In this document: positions 13,340-25,335 of the stretch, piece by piece | Layout: each line of letters begins with the position of its first letter | Numbering within the stretch: the stretch's first letter is position 1 | Assembly (NCBI GenBank): GCA_037957365.1 | Contig: JARHVA010004908.1 | Span: 603,501 to 667,500, forward strand | Direction: 5' to 3' | Source of the DNA: Torreya grandis | Taxonomy: Eukaryota; Streptophyta; Pinopsida; Cupressales; Taxaceae | Length of the DNA stretch: 64,000 nucleotides | The notes under the pieces: generated by a model | What the model saw: the letters and a program-made list of their open reading frames with translations, nothing else | What the model was told of the DNA's origin: nothing | Databases searched by the model: none | Position numbers and translations under genes: made by a program

Positions 13340-14310
13340 GTAATGGATGAAGAATTAAATCAGAAAATAATGATACTTGGGAATTAGTGCCTAGACCAAA
13401 TGATCATAATGTGCTAGAAAAGAAATGGGTTTATAGAAATAAGTTGAATGAAAATGGAGAAGGGACTAGGAATAAATCAAGATTAGTATGTAAAGGATAT
13501 GCTCAGATTGAGGGAATATATTTTTAAGAAATTTTTGCACCAATGCAAAGGCTAGAGGCTATTAGAATGTTTCTTACATATGTAGTGTTTAAAAATTTCA
13601 AATTGTTTTAGATGAATGTCAAATATATCTTCCTAAATGGGAATCTAGAAGAAGGGGTCTACATTAAGTATCTTGAGGGATTTATTCTCTAAAATACTAG
13701 TATCCATGTATGCAGATTGAAGAAATAATTGTATGGAATGAAACAAGCTCCTAGAGCTTGGTATGGAAGACATGATAAGTACTTATAGGATCAAGGTTTC
13801 AAGAGAGGATTTGTTGATAGTAATATCTAAATCAAAATAGAAGGTGAGCATCAATTGATTGTTGTGGTATATGTTGATGACATCATTTTTGGAGGAAACA
13901 TTGAAAAGATGACAAAAGCTTTTTTTGATAATATGCAAAAAAAAATTGAGATGTCTATGCTTGGAAAATTGTCATTTTTGTTAGGATTGTAAATATTTTA
14001 GTCAAAAAAAGGAATTTTCATATCTCAAAGTAAATATTCCAAGGAAATGTTGAAGAAATTTGGTTTTGAGTAATGTGCACTAGTTAGCACACCAATGTGT
14101 ATAGGAAATAAGTTGAGCAAAGATGAAGATTCACCTGTTGTAGATCAATAGTTGTATAGATAAATGATTGGTAGTCTTTTATATTTTATAGAATCAAGGC
14201 TAGACATCATGCATGTATTAAGTATGGTTGGCAGATATTAGTCAGCTCTAAAAGATAGTCACATTTAGTTGGTGAAGAGAATATTTAGATATATCAAGGG
14301 AACACTGATT
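13340..14310 (+). pseudogene. Copia element 1 reverse transcriptase relic
   Basis: The reading begins NDTWELVPRPNDHNVLEKKW near 13372, continues with RLVCKGYAQIEGIYF and a degraded MNVKYIFLNGNLEEGVYIKY near 13614-13670, then YGMKQAPRAWYGR near 13735. The catalytic YVDD motif is intact in VVVYVDDIIFGG near 13862-13895. The C-terminal connection has SKYSKEMLKKFGFE near 14030 and STPM near 14090. Stops are scattered through it, often TAG at Gln codons. Catalytic aspartates are kept but the chain cannot be made. Confidence 0.92.
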
Positions 14311-14319
14311 TTATGGATT

Positions 14320-14830
14320 ATGGTATCACACAGGTAGAGATTTCACTTTGGTTGCTTATACAGATTTGAATTAGGTAGGTTTCTTAGATGATAGAAAGAG
14401 TACAAGTGAAGGAGCTTTCTTCCTTGGTGGTAGCTTAGTATCATGGCAAAGCAAGAAGCATAATTCAATATCACTTTCTACAGCTGAAACAAAATATATT
14501 GTAGTAGTATTGTGTTGTACTCAAGTTCTTTAGATGAAGCAAACTTTGGAAGATATCAAGGTAAAATATGATGAACCTATTTATATTTTTTGTGATAACA
14601 CAAGTGATATTAATATTTTGAAGAATCCAATGATGCATTCAAGAACAAAACATATTCCCATTAGATATCACTTCTTGAGAGAGCAAGTTGTAAATCAATA
14701 GGTTAAGATGGAATATATTAGTACTACAGAGTATATTATAGATATTTTCACAAAGGCACTACCAAAAGACACATTTGAGTATCTACAGGAGAAGTTGGGA
14801 GTAATTTCTTTTACTTCCTACCATTGAAGA
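14320..14830 (+). pseudogene. Copia element 1 RNase H relic
   Basis: Recognisable pieces are LVAYTDLN near 14352, GFLDDRKSTSEGAFFLGG near 14381-14430, VSWQSKKHNSISLSTAETKY near 14439-14495, CDNTSDINILKNP near 14593 and RTKHIPIRYHFLREQV near 14644-14690. The end is IFTKALPKDTFEYLQEKLG near 14747-14800, the standard C-terminus of copia polyproteins. It degrades the RNA strand during reverse transcription. A few in-frame stops remain. It ends about 250 bases before the 3' LTR. Confidence 0.92.
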
Positions 14831-14892
14831 TCAACATCAATTGAGGGGGAGCTAAGTGTTAGCTCTAGGATAGGACCTTTGCCATTGATGTC

Positions 14893-14905
14893 AAAGGGGG
14901 AGAAG
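14893..14905 (+). promoter_or_regulatory. Upstream copy of the copia polypurine tract
   Basis: AAAGGGGGAGAAG sits in the context GCCATTGATGTC-AAAGGGGG, which nearly repeats the context of the true tract at 15070 (GCCATCAATGAC-AAAGGGGG) about 177 bases downstream. Extra polypurine copies before the 3' LTR have been described in the Sirevirus lineage of copia elements. Function here is inferred. Confidence 0.6.
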
Positions 14906-15069
14906 AATAGGTAAAAGTATAGGTATAGGTGCAGAAACATGTGTAGGGAACAAGTATAGGGAATAAGTACATGTTGCTAAAATAAGGGGAAGTTATTATA
15001 TTTTTTTAGATTATAGTATGTGTAGGTTTTAGGATGTGGTAGTTTTAGTTTGAGGTTGCCATCAATGAC

Positions 15070-15081
15070 AAAGGGGGAGAC
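15070..15081 (+). promoter_or_regulatory. Polypurine tract of copia element 1
   Basis: AAAGGGGGAGAC directly abuts the 3' LTR. It is the expected primer for plus-strand DNA synthesis. Confidence 0.85.
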
Positions 15082-16063
15082 TATTAGAAACATTTTCATT
15101 AATGTCAAAGGTCTAGAATTATTGGTGATAAAGGCCCCATTGTATTTAATGGTGTTTTTAATATTCATATCTTGGATAATGTGTGTTAATATTTATTTAA
15201 TGTTAATAAATATATTTTTGGTTTCATATAAGTAAAAAGAGGGCCCATGGAGAAGTCAAATAGTCATGAGGTAAAAGATAAAAGAGGAATGGGATGCATT
15301 TTCTCATGAAGAGTCATCTTGAGATCCAAGAGTCACCATGTGAAGACAAAAGAGGGCATGGTGCATTTTTCCATGAAGGGAAATTTTGAAGAATATGAAA
15401 AGTCACTAAGATAAAGACAAAGTAGGAAAGGATGCATTTTCTTATGAAAGGTCATCATATGAATTTTAAAATGAAAGGATACTAAGGGTCATGCAAGTTT
15501 CGCACCATTTTCCATGAGGATTGAAGGGTTACAAAGGGTGAATACCAAAGGTCACTTGGAAAGATATAAATAAAGACTTGAGAAGCCATTTTTAATATGA
15601 AATAGTGTGCATGGTTTGTATTTGTTTTCAAAGAGATAAAATTAGGAGATATTATAGAGTTATATCAATTGTTGAGTAAGCAACATTGAGAGATAGTTGT
15701 GTTTTATACACAAGAGGGGTTGGTGCTCCTATGGGTTGGTGCTCACAAAAAGTTATTGTGTTGGTGCTCGATAAAGGGGTTGGTGCTCCTGTAAGTTGGT
15801 GCTTGTGAAATTTTTAATTTGAGTTGGTACTCATTCATATACTTGAGATTGTTCTCTGTGGTTTTTTCCACTTTGGGTTTCCATGTTAAAAATTTGGTGT
15901 CTTTCTCTCTTATGCGGTGTATATTATTGTTTAAATTTTTATTGCATATCTTGAATGTGTGATTAAGTGGTTAAAGAAAAGAAATCAGATTAAGTAAAAG
16001 ACATAAAATATATTGATTCACCCCCCCCCCCCCCCCGCTTCTTAGTATATTTTTTGCTTATCA
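15082..16063 (+). repeat. 3' LTR of copia element 1
   Basis: The 982-bp LTR starts TATTAGAAAC and ends TTGCTTATCA. It matches the 5' LTR throughout with frequent transitions. The (TC)54 tract is absent and a 16-base C run (16021-16036) replaces CCTCCCCC of the other LTR. Confidence 0.9.
16021..16036. repeat. (C)16 homopolymer
   Basis: Sixteen consecutive C residues near the end of the 3' LTR of copia element 1, in a region otherwise very poor in C. The equivalent place in the 5' LTR has a short CCTCCCCCT stretch, so the run is a private expansion or an assembly error. Confidence 0.9.
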
Positions 16064-16068
16064 TGGCA

Positions 16069-16295
16069 TTCATCACTTTTTGTGACAACCCTCTAATATA
16101 ATCTTATGTTAATAGGTTGGGTTAGTAAATAAGTGTTAGTAATAAGATAGTTTGGGTTCTATGAACCAATTGGTTGGTTTAGACAACTAAATCTTATAAG
16201 CTTATAAAAGCTTACATGAATATGTAAGGTAAAGTTTCATATTAAATATATTAAATATTATTTTTTATATTTACTCTCCATTATTGGTTTGAATA
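16069..16295 (+). repeat. 5' LTR of the gag-only element, second part
   Basis: This continues the LTR begun at 8636. It aligns with 18886-19091: TCATCACTTT, CAATTGGTTGGTT-type text, AAGCTTATAAAAG, AAAGTTTCATATT and TTTACTCTCCA. The last 15 bases align to the end of the 3' LTR almost only through transitions, which places the LTR end at 16295. TGGTAAGGGGGG follows at once; the TGG start suits a primer site but I cannot name the tRNA. Confidence 0.75.
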
Positions 16296-17600
16296 GTGGT
16301 AAGGGGGGAGAGAGACAAAAAAGTATGCAAGTTATAAGAAATTATAAAATTTAAGTTTTTTAAAATGTATATTTTGTATGACATAAATCCCAATAGCCTA
16401 AAAAATCATTTTAGATGGATTCTAACTCTCCCTGAAGAACTTGTATGGACTTGTATGATGTTGAAATAAATTAATACGACCTCACAATTTTCAAAAATGG
16501 TTTATGTAAACCAAAGCCTTTTCCATGTGATAACATGACCTAGAGTACAAAATTTGCTATTAAAAATAATTGATGGTGTTTTCACTCCATGTTTTATAGT
16601 TGTATTACACCCAATGTGTTGCAGAAGAGTTTCTAAAGACATGTAGAACTTTTGGAGCAAGGAAATATGAACTGAAATGCAATAGTACAGCCCTTACAAG
16701 GCATTTTTATGGATGGCATGATAAAGACAAATATTACATAGTGAATTTTTTGTTTGAATTGATTTTTATATTGTTATGGGCCCCATAAAATAAATAATAA
16801 ATTTTCACATGAAATTAAAAAATAGGGTAAAATATTTTACATGCATAGTTTTTAAAAAAAATATAAAAAATAAATTTTAATATGCTTATCTTGGATTTAA
16901 TTTTCCAAAATACTTGTAGTGAAGTTGGAAAATAATCTTTTGCAAGTTACTTGAATTGAGAGATCTCAAGTTTTCAAAACCCACTATGTTTATATTTTGG
17001 TCAAAATCACTCTTTGACCTTCCTTAGTTTGTAAACAAAATCTAATTTGGTATATTTTATTTCTACAAGCCTTATAAAAGAGAAAAGAAAAGACTGTGTA
17101 ATTTTAATGATCAAATGGTGTAAAGGGTTTATCTTGAAAAAGTTATGACCTTTGATTAAGAGGTCCCATAATAAAAATTATTATATTTGAATCTACTAAA
17201 TATGATCAAGGCAAATACCCAAGAAACATTATTTTCATCACAGTATTTTTGTGTGATTATGGATAAAATTATCAGCCTTATATCTAGAAATGGGTGACTC
17301 ACTCCTAAAAATTACAAGTAATGGAACTCAAAAATAGATAGCACTTTAATATTCAATGACCTATGGAACATAGTTGAAAAATAAAATACACCACCCATAG
17401 ACATTTACATACTTCTTGAATATCAAAAATGTGACAAGTTTTCCTTTGTTTTGATAAATTCATAATTTTATGCTCAAGAAATTATCCATATCAAAGCAAT
17501 TAAGTGTAATACCTATAAATCTTGAGAAAACAAAATATATTTATATGATAAAGAATCTGCCTGTAAAAATATTGAACTCCTTATATAGTTGTTAAATAAC
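16296..17600 (+). other. Interior of the gag-only element, non-coding or unreadable part
   Basis: No domain is recognisable. The ORF at 16600-16788 (62 codons) has no known motif. Gag N-terminal sequence would be expected here but has decayed beyond what I can read. Confidence 0.4.
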
Positions 17601-18140
17601 AAGTTTAACACTAAAGAAGATATCTTTTAATTACTCTCAAGAATGAAAAATCTAAAATAAGAGTATTTTACTACAAACAAAACTATAGATTATGACATGT
17701 TCATTTCAACAAATTTGAATTGCCTCAATTATACATATATAATTTTATTATAAAGGTTTTATCTTATTGATAAGCTCAAAGAGGAACATTTGATTCCATT
17801 TGTGAATTTCTCAATGAGCATAAGCATCAATTCATAAAAATAAAAACTCAACCTATAGAATATGCCTAATTCACAAAGGTAGGACAACACTAGCTATAGA
17901 GAGGACATAATCAAAGGTGTTTTTTTAACCATTATATGAAACATTATACAAAACATTCTCATCACCATTCTCTAGAGTCCTCCAAACACATACATCACCA
18001 TAATAATTCTTATAAGTCTAGTGGTTGATGCAGTGATTCTTCATATTCTGATTCTTGAAAACATAATAAAGAACCCATATGTTATAAACATGGTAGTATT
18101 GGCCATATTAGTGATGTATGTCCTTCTCAACACTGATGAT
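17600..18140 (+). pseudogene. Gag relic with zinc knuckle in the gag-only element
   Basis: A His/Ser-rich stretch (HHHSLESSKHIHHHNNSYKS near 17960-18020) precedes a CCHC-like knuckle CYKHGSIGHISDVCPSQ near 18078-18130, in which the second Cys has become His. This is the layout of a retroelement nucleocapsid tail. Upstream, helical sequence such as LIDKLKEEHLIPFVNF near 17764 fits the body of a gag. Stops and frameshifts make it a pseudogene. No protease follows it. Confidence 0.6.
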
Positions 18141-18815
18141 CCTCACACAAAATAAGGTTGAATAAAATTATGTTAGTCATTATAGTGGCCTTTATTTATG
18201 CTACTCTATTTACTCTATTTATTCTAATACTTCCTCTAATTAGGAAGCATCCTACATGGTGAAAGTATATGGTCCTTATAGAACTATAAATCCATTTTGA
18301 GTGCACAAATATTCACCCATTTTGAGTTATTTTCTAAATCAAAGATTGGGTTTCACTAAAATGGTAGTTTTGGCTTGGATTTTGTTTCTTTCAATTCAAT
18401 TTTAGCTTTCCTTACTTCATTGATATTCCTGATGTGGAACAAACATAGTTGTTTAGAGTTGGTTTTTGTTGCATCCTTCTCACCTCTCACCTAATATGGG
18501 GAAGATATTGTATGGACTTAGGTCAATCATTGGTTGTTTCATTGATGATTTTTTGTGTGAAACCTTATGTGTAATGATGTAGTTGATTAGGCCTTGATCA
18601 TGTTTTACTATAGTATGATGAAAATGGTCAGATGGGATGAATATACTATGATCATGTTTATCAATCATGCCATAGCTCATTGGGTGAGATTCTTGGAAGT
18701 GACATTGGTTTATCAATACCATGGTGTATAGTTAACTAATTTATAAATGTGGTAGATAATGTTGATGACTTCATATTAAATCTTTAGATCATATACTTCT
18801 ATACCGAATTAGATC
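18141..18815 (+). other. 3' interior of the gag-only element, no pol
   Basis: No reverse transcriptase, integrase or protease motif was found in six frames. The minus-strand ORF at 18480-18722 (80 codons) has no recognisable domain and lies antisense to the element, so it is not called. Confidence 0.5.
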
Positions 18816-18825
18816 AAAGGGGGTT
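18816..18825 (+). promoter_or_regulatory. Polypurine tract of the gag-only element
   Basis: AAAGGGGGTT lies directly before the 3' LTR start TGTTGGGTTG, as expected for the plus-strand primer. Confidence 0.7.
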
Positions 18826-19091
18826 TGTTGGGTTGATTGAAACATAAGTTATTTTACTTAGTTAATTATCTTTGTATATGGGAATGCATCACTTTATGTC
18901 ACACCCCTTCTAACGTAATCATATGTCAATATTAATAAGTTAGTCTAGGTTGTTTGAACCCATTGGTTGGTTCACACAACCAACTCTCTTAAGCTCATAA
19001 AAGATTACATGATTTTGTAAAAAGTTAAGGTTTCATATTCAATATATTCAATATTTTTGTGGCTATTTACTCTCCATTGTCAATCTAAAAA
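18826..19091 (+). repeat. 3' LTR of the gag-only element
   Basis: The uninterrupted 266-bp copy reads GGGAATGCATCAC where the other LTR carries copia element 1. It is followed by the target duplication ATTGG at 19092-19096. Confidence 0.8.
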
Positions 19092-19096
19092 ATTGG

Positions 19097-19265
19097 GTAA
19101 GGTATAGATACATGAAATGGAATTTGTACCTTCTAATTTACATTAGTGTATTAAATTTTTACATGATGGATATTTATATACATGCCCTATTAATAATCAA
19201 CCATTCAAATACTATAATTTAAAAAATATTTTCTATTGATGATAAATCATAGTTAAAATCACCTC
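19097..19265 (+). pseudogene. Tat-like aspartic protease, downstream part
   Basis: This continues the protease begun before 8636. Joining 8635 to 19097 keeps the frame and gives LLG, two codons, TAG (Trp in the family), then IHEMEFVPSNLHQCIKFLHD; the residue read here as Q is a TAG. NNQPFKYYNL follows near 19195. The motif W-I-H-x-M-x-x-V-P-S-x-x-H-Q matches the conserved end of Tat and other gypsy proteases. Frame continuity across the junction is the strongest evidence that the 10.4-kb insertion is real and correctly delimited. Confidence 0.75.
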
Positions 19266-19269
19266 AATC

Positions 19270-20800
19270 TACTATAGTTCCACCATCATATATCATACTA
19301 TAAAATAAATGCATAGATATGAGAATGGTGAATCTAGTCAAAATAATCAAAAGTTGTAGTCTATAGATATTTAAAAAACAACATTCACCTAAAAATGTAG
19401 AATAAGAAGAAGATGTAAATGAATTACCATTATTATTAAATGTATAAGATCAAAATTTTGCATATGTAAAAGATATTGATGATAATTATGAGCCTAATTT
19501 TGTTAATGATACGCATGTAATATGATTGAAAATAGATGATTATATATGTGGTTGGATTTTTACACCAGGTGGCTTAGGTGAATATAAAGATGACTTAAAT
19601 GAAATAATTAATAATAACATATATAAAGGAATAATAATGAAATTATATATTGATAAAGTAAAGAATACTTATTTAAATATAGATACTACATAGAATACTG
19701 CTCTATTAGTGTATCATGGACTAAAATCTTTACCAAATATAACATTAATAGAGAGAAAGAGGCATAATAAATAAATCAATACATGATAGGTATGAATAGT
19801 TTACCTCTGGTAGATTTAGTAAATAATTTTGACTTCATAGATATAGAACTGTTTATTATAATACAAGATAATAGTGAACAAGATAGACCACATGTTATGT
19901 TATAAATGTTGATTGACCAAAAATTAATGGTTTTACTTATAATAAGCCATAGATGTACTAACATGTTATATAATCAAGAGGGAAAACCATTTTTTAATTT
20001 TAATAGAATAATAGGGCATGCTACTTATTCAAAATTACAATAGAAAATTTATAAATACAAGGATAAAGTCATTATTCAAATTATACAACCCATACTACAA
20101 CCCACTAGATCTCAGAATAAGAGTCAAATATGTAGAAATTATAAGAATTCAAGAATGAAGCCTTTGAATATTCAATTTTTTATTGAGAATGGATATAAGA
20201 AACATGTAAAAATAAATGAGGATATAGATCTAAATTTATGTACACTTGAATTTCTTCATCACATAAGTCATGATCAAGATGAATTAAAAAAAATATATAT
20301 TTCCAAGATTAAATAGGGAATATTAAAGTACCATTTGCATGTATTCCCAAAGTTGTGCACACACTACTTTTTGTTTTACAAATAGGAAATTAGGTAAGTG
20401 CTAAATTTGGTCAATAATGGTTGTAAGAAATGATAGCTATAGTTGGTAACTTAAAGCATTGTCTTACATTAAAATTTGAGGATAGTATAATTCATATTCT
20501 TCATGATTGTATCGATGATAACCATAGATTTAGAATGATAAGCAAAGTTCAAACCTTACTTTTTATAAAAAGCCAAATGAAAATTCCTAAACATTAGAGA
20601 AATATTCTATATGTATGCATAATATTTTAAAACTACACAATTCAAATCTAAAGTTATAGAACATGAGTGGTATGATGATCACAATGACAATGTTATGTGA
20701 GAATTTGAAAAGACTCAATATCCAAAAATGAATATTCATCCACAAGATCCATTGTTTGATTATCCACATCCCTTGGATGTATTATTATATTTTTAGAATT
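19270..20800 (+). pseudogene. Unidentified coding relic downstream of the gypsy A protease
   Basis: A protein-like reading runs for about 500 codons with interspersed stops and at least two frameshifts. The first part includes NYEPNFVNDTHVI near 19484, GWIFTPGGLGEYKDDLNEI near 19556 and NTALLVYHGLKSLPNITLIE near 19694-19752. A second frame from ATG 19783 gives LPLVDLVNNFDFIDIELFII, then GKPFFNFNRIIGHATYSKL near 19982 and FLHHISHDQDELKKIYI near 20251. The last part includes VIEHEWYDDHNDN near 20656 and MNIHPQDPLFDYPHPLDVLL near 20730. I do not recognise it as reverse transcriptase, RNase H, integrase or a zinc-knuckle gag. It follows the protease in the same direction, so it probably belongs to gypsy A. 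An extra ORF or a remote pararetrovirus-related protein cannot be excluded. Confidence 0.55.
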
Positions 20801-20816
20801 TCACATAACTATTGTG

Positions 20817-20932
<116 letters not shown>

Positions 20933-20956
20933 ATATGTATGTATGCATGTATGTAT

Positions 20957-22072
20957 AATAGAATATTTAAAAAAAATTAAAATAATGACTTATGCATAAC
21001 ATGAGTATCTCATTTACATCAATTGATTTGTGATTTAATAAATGTAGTACTTATTATCTATATCTAGTTTTATGTCAAATATACTAAACAAGTGTACTTG
21101 AGTGAGTTATAGAACATACAAGTTGTCAATTTTGGATTCATATGAAGGTGGTGATGTTATCACATACCCATAAAATTGACATAAATAAAACCACACTACT
21201 CTTGATAATCATGTGTTACACACTTATCCTTTTCCAAAGAATGTGTCCCAATGAACAGAGGTTACAATTTATCAGATTCAAAATAGTCACAAGCCTTTTA
21301 CAAATTGTTTGCATCATAATAATTTCATTGGGGACATATCTTACTTATGTTTTATCTCTCTATAACAATCCCTATTATTCCTAATAAAATATAATATGTT
21401 ACACAAATATTTTATTATTTACTCACTTTTTATAGCATTATTATCTCACTAGGTACTTAATGATTTATATATAATTATGTTACAAATTATTTATGTAGAC
21501 TAATTTATTGTATTCATGCATGATTATCATGTTTTAATTCATGCTTTGTACGTATTTGATTTCTCTAGATTATGGAAATTTTAACATGTCCTCGATTTAT
21601 AATATAATCCTTATTATGTGTTCTTATGAATGTGAGTGACATTTAAAAATGTCCCTTGTAAGTGGGCCCTTGGTCATTCTTACAAGTTTTGTGTGCTCTT
21701 ATATATAATTTTTTTGTGTGTGTCATGGCCATGACTATTGATTTGTATATTTCACTCATTTTTTTAATGTCATGATGGATATCATGAATTTTCCCTAAGT
21801 AGTTATATAATAGTTTAGAGTATTAAATATATGATCAAAATTTAGTGTGTGATTAATTTCTAACATCTATCTAGACATGACACTATGTATGGTTAGATTT
21901 ACATGTATCATATATTACTATATTTACCATATTATCACTATCATTCCATGATTTCCAATACTATTGTTATTACTTAAATATTTATATAGCATCATTTACA
22001 TAATTTTTTATTTTGAGCTAAGTTATTGTGGAGAATTCAAAATTCACTTGAAAAGAGGTGTAATATATAATG
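20957..22072 (+). other. 3' untranslated region of gypsy A before the array
   Basis: No coding signal is visible. The ORF at 21142-21384 (80 codons) has no recognised motif and is not conserved in the repeats that follow. Confidence 0.45.
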
Positions 22073-23330
22073 GCTTGTCTTAAAGAGTGAGTAAGTTGCA
22101 ATAATCCATTGAAAAAATATAAAATAATAGTATTTTATTAGTTGATCACAATTCATACTTAATTTTTACTCAAGAAGTATATTTAGACATTATTACGCCC
22201 TAGGGATAATGGTGCAGGCCCATATTATCCAAAGCAATGAACTTTCATCCTAAAAATCAAAAACATTAATTTATCAAATTATTAGAATCATATTCATTAT
22301 ATAGAATAGTTTTCAATAATTACCTAGAAATAGTGTCAAATTTATGCACAAGTTATTTAAAAAAATTCTCAAATTGGGGGCATCATGTGTAACATGTGTT
22401 ATAAAATTTACACAAGTTTACTCAAACCTTTATTTGTTATTATTAAATTTATTATAATCAATATACTTAAAAAATATAAGGCATTTACATGTCACATGGT
22501 CACTTTCTTGATCAATTTTACACCAGTTTCTATTGAAGGAATGACAATTCATGTTTTTATCTATGTTTTACACACCATATTCAATTCATATTATTTTTAT
22601 CTAGGTAGTTTGTTATTTTTTCACCAGTATGAATCTTATTCCATATGTAGTAGTTGATTAACCCTTTTCACTAGTTTTGCCCTAGATTTTATACCCTTTT
22701 TACACTAAAATGATCTATTAGGATTCATAAAAGGATTTCAAGTTATTGTACTATCTTTAGTTTTGTGATGAAGTCAAGTGCATCTTAATTTTTAAGCACA
22801 TTCTCCTATCAATAAGGATTTTGGCATGAATAATCAAATCCAAGTGTTTCAATAAAGAATTTACCAAGGGTTACACCCTCTCTACTGGCAAGTTTGGCAC
22901 TAGAATGATTTATTAGGATTTATATAAGGATTTAAAGCTACTATAAAATATTGAGTTATGTGATGATGAAGTCAAGTAATACAGTATCCTACTAATGAGT
23001 ATTGGTCTTGAATATTATGATCCAAGTATTTTAACAAAAAATTATCCAATGGCTACACCCTGTCAAGTCACTAGTTTTGCACCAAAAAACATAACATTTC
23101 ATGTACATGAAATTTTTTATTTTTATTTATTATTTAATTTATAAGTTTCCTATATTTAATTTTAGATTTTTATATTATGTGATAAATTATTTATACATGT
23201 TTTATTTCAAGCTTTCATAAAGCACACATCAACATATGATATACATTCAAGACCATTCTTCATAGGTAAACTCAAGTATAATACTCTTCCTTTTAATATA
23301 GTACTTTCACTTTGATACATTACTATAATA

Positions 23331-23343
23331 AAAAGGGGGAAAA
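23331..23343 (+). promoter_or_regulatory. Polypurine tract in array copy 1
   Basis: AAAAAGGGGGAAA lies directly before the LTR-like start CATAGACACTAAAATT. It is the best-preserved polypurine tract of gypsy A, although it belongs to an internal array copy and not to the full 3' LTR. Confidence 0.65.
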
Positions 23344-25143
23344 CATAGACACTAAAATTAAAATTTAATTCTATAAAAATGCACTTGTGATCACCCCTTT
23401 TAAACACAATATATGCCCAATTCCATGGTTTCAAACTATTATTCTTCTACTTCTATATAGGCGACCCTCTCTCTTAAGGAAAATCTCATTTTAAATGTTC
23501 ATATTCCTAATTCCAAGTATCCTATACTCATTACTTAATTTATTCATACTTATATTATAGTTACCTCTATTTCTTAGATGAGACCACTCCTTTAGGATAA
23601 TCCCACATGTCGGTTGTGTCTAAATCCACTAGTTTTGTCCTCCTACCAATTAATGATTAGTTTCCCAGATTTAAATTCATCCCAACAAGTCATTATACAT
23701 GTTTCATAATCACCATTCAAGGATTAAAAAAAGTTCCACTATATAAAAACGTTTTTCTACCCATTTTTTCACTAGATGACTAAGAGGCTCATATCATTAC
23801 AATCACCAGAATATATAATTGCACATTAATAATAAAGTACACATTATTCCCAATTTTGACTCCCTATAGCCCAAGAAGCCCTCAACTAGGTCTAAATACA
23901 ACAACAAGGTCACAAGTCATTTGTTTAATCACATGAGAATTACACCAATACATAGCATTTCATGAGTATTTTACTCACACCACCATAGCATATGATAACT
24001 ACATAGATGTTGATCCCTCTTAAAGACTAACATACAATATTTCATTACAAAAACATGAAATAATAGTATTTTCTTAGTTGATCATAGTTCATACTTAGTC
24101 TTTACTTTGAAAGTATATTTAGATAGTACCACACACTATGGATAATTGTGCATGCTAATATTATCTAAAGTAGTGCACTTTCATACCATAAATCAAAATA
24201 ATTATTTTATATAATTTTTATAATCATACTCAGTCTACATAATAGTTTGTAGTAATTACGTAGAAATAGTGTCAAATTTATACCTACGTTATTATACATT
24301 TTGATTGAATTGGGGCATCATGCACAATATGTAATACAACATTTACATAGGTTTACTGGAATACTCAATTATTATTAGTCGAGTTATTGGAAAAAATATA
24401 CTCATATATCAAATTAGGAGAAAGTGCATGATACATGATCACTTTATTTCTCAGCTTTACACCAATTTTTGTAGAAGGAATGACAATTCATGTCATTTTA
24501 TATGTTGTATACACTAGACTCAACTCATATTATATTGCACTAGGTATTTTAATAATTTTTTATCAACATGAATCTTATTCCATGTGTAATATTTGATTCA
24601 ACCTTATAAACCAAATTTACACCAATCTTTGCACCTTTTTTGCACTAGAATGATCTATTGGGATTCATATGAGGATTCCAAGCTATTGTACTATATTAAT
24701 TTGTGTGATTATGAATTCAATTGTATCTTGAATTTTTAATCACATTTTCTTACCAATGAGTATTTGGGATTTAATAATCTAATATAAGTGTTTCAAAAAA
24801 AATTAACTAAGGTTTCCACCCTCTCTAGTCACTAGTTTTTCACTAGAATGATTTATTGGGTTTCATAAAAGGATTCAAAGATATTGTAAAATTTTTAATT
24901 GTGTGATGATGAATTAAAGTACATCTTGAGTTTATAATCACATTCTCCTACCAATGAGGATTAGGCCATGCAAAATCAAATCTATGTGTTTCAAAAAATA
25001 ATTATCCAAGGGTTCCACCCTCTCCAGTCACCAATTTTTCACTATAAAACACAACATTTAATGCACATGAAAAATTTTATTCTTTCCTTGTTATTTGATT
25101 TATAAGTTTCCTATATTTACTTTTATATATTTATCTTATGAAA

Positions 25144-25144
<1 letters not shown>

Positions 25145-25178
<34 letters not shown>
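25145..25178. repeat. (AT)n microsatellite
   Basis: About 34 bases of perfect TA repeat, present only in the second array copy. The first and third copies have unexpanded sequence at this place (near 23170 and 27110). Confidence 0.95.
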
Positions 25179-25179
<1 letters not shown>

Positions 25180-25318
25180 TGTTTCATTACAAGTTTTCAT
25201 GAATCACACTTCAAAATGTGATCTACATTCAAGACTATTATTCATAGGTAAGCTCAATTATAACACTCTTCCTTTTACTCTAGTAATTTAGATTTATTTA
25301 ATTACTATAATAAAATCT

Positions 25319-25335
25319 GGGGGCAGGGGGGGGGG
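25319..25335 (+). repeat. Expanded G run in the polypurine tract of array copy 2
   Basis: Five G, CA, then ten G occupy the position of the polypurine tract, with LTR-type sequence after it. The equivalent in copy 1 is five G, and in copy 3 it has decayed to ATGTAGGTAAA. Confidence 0.85.

Noticed and set aside
19270..20800. Endogenous pararetrovirus as the source of the unidentified relic
   Set aside because: I found no reverse transcriptase or coat-type zinc finger attached to it, and it continues directly from a gypsy protease; kept only as an alternative.
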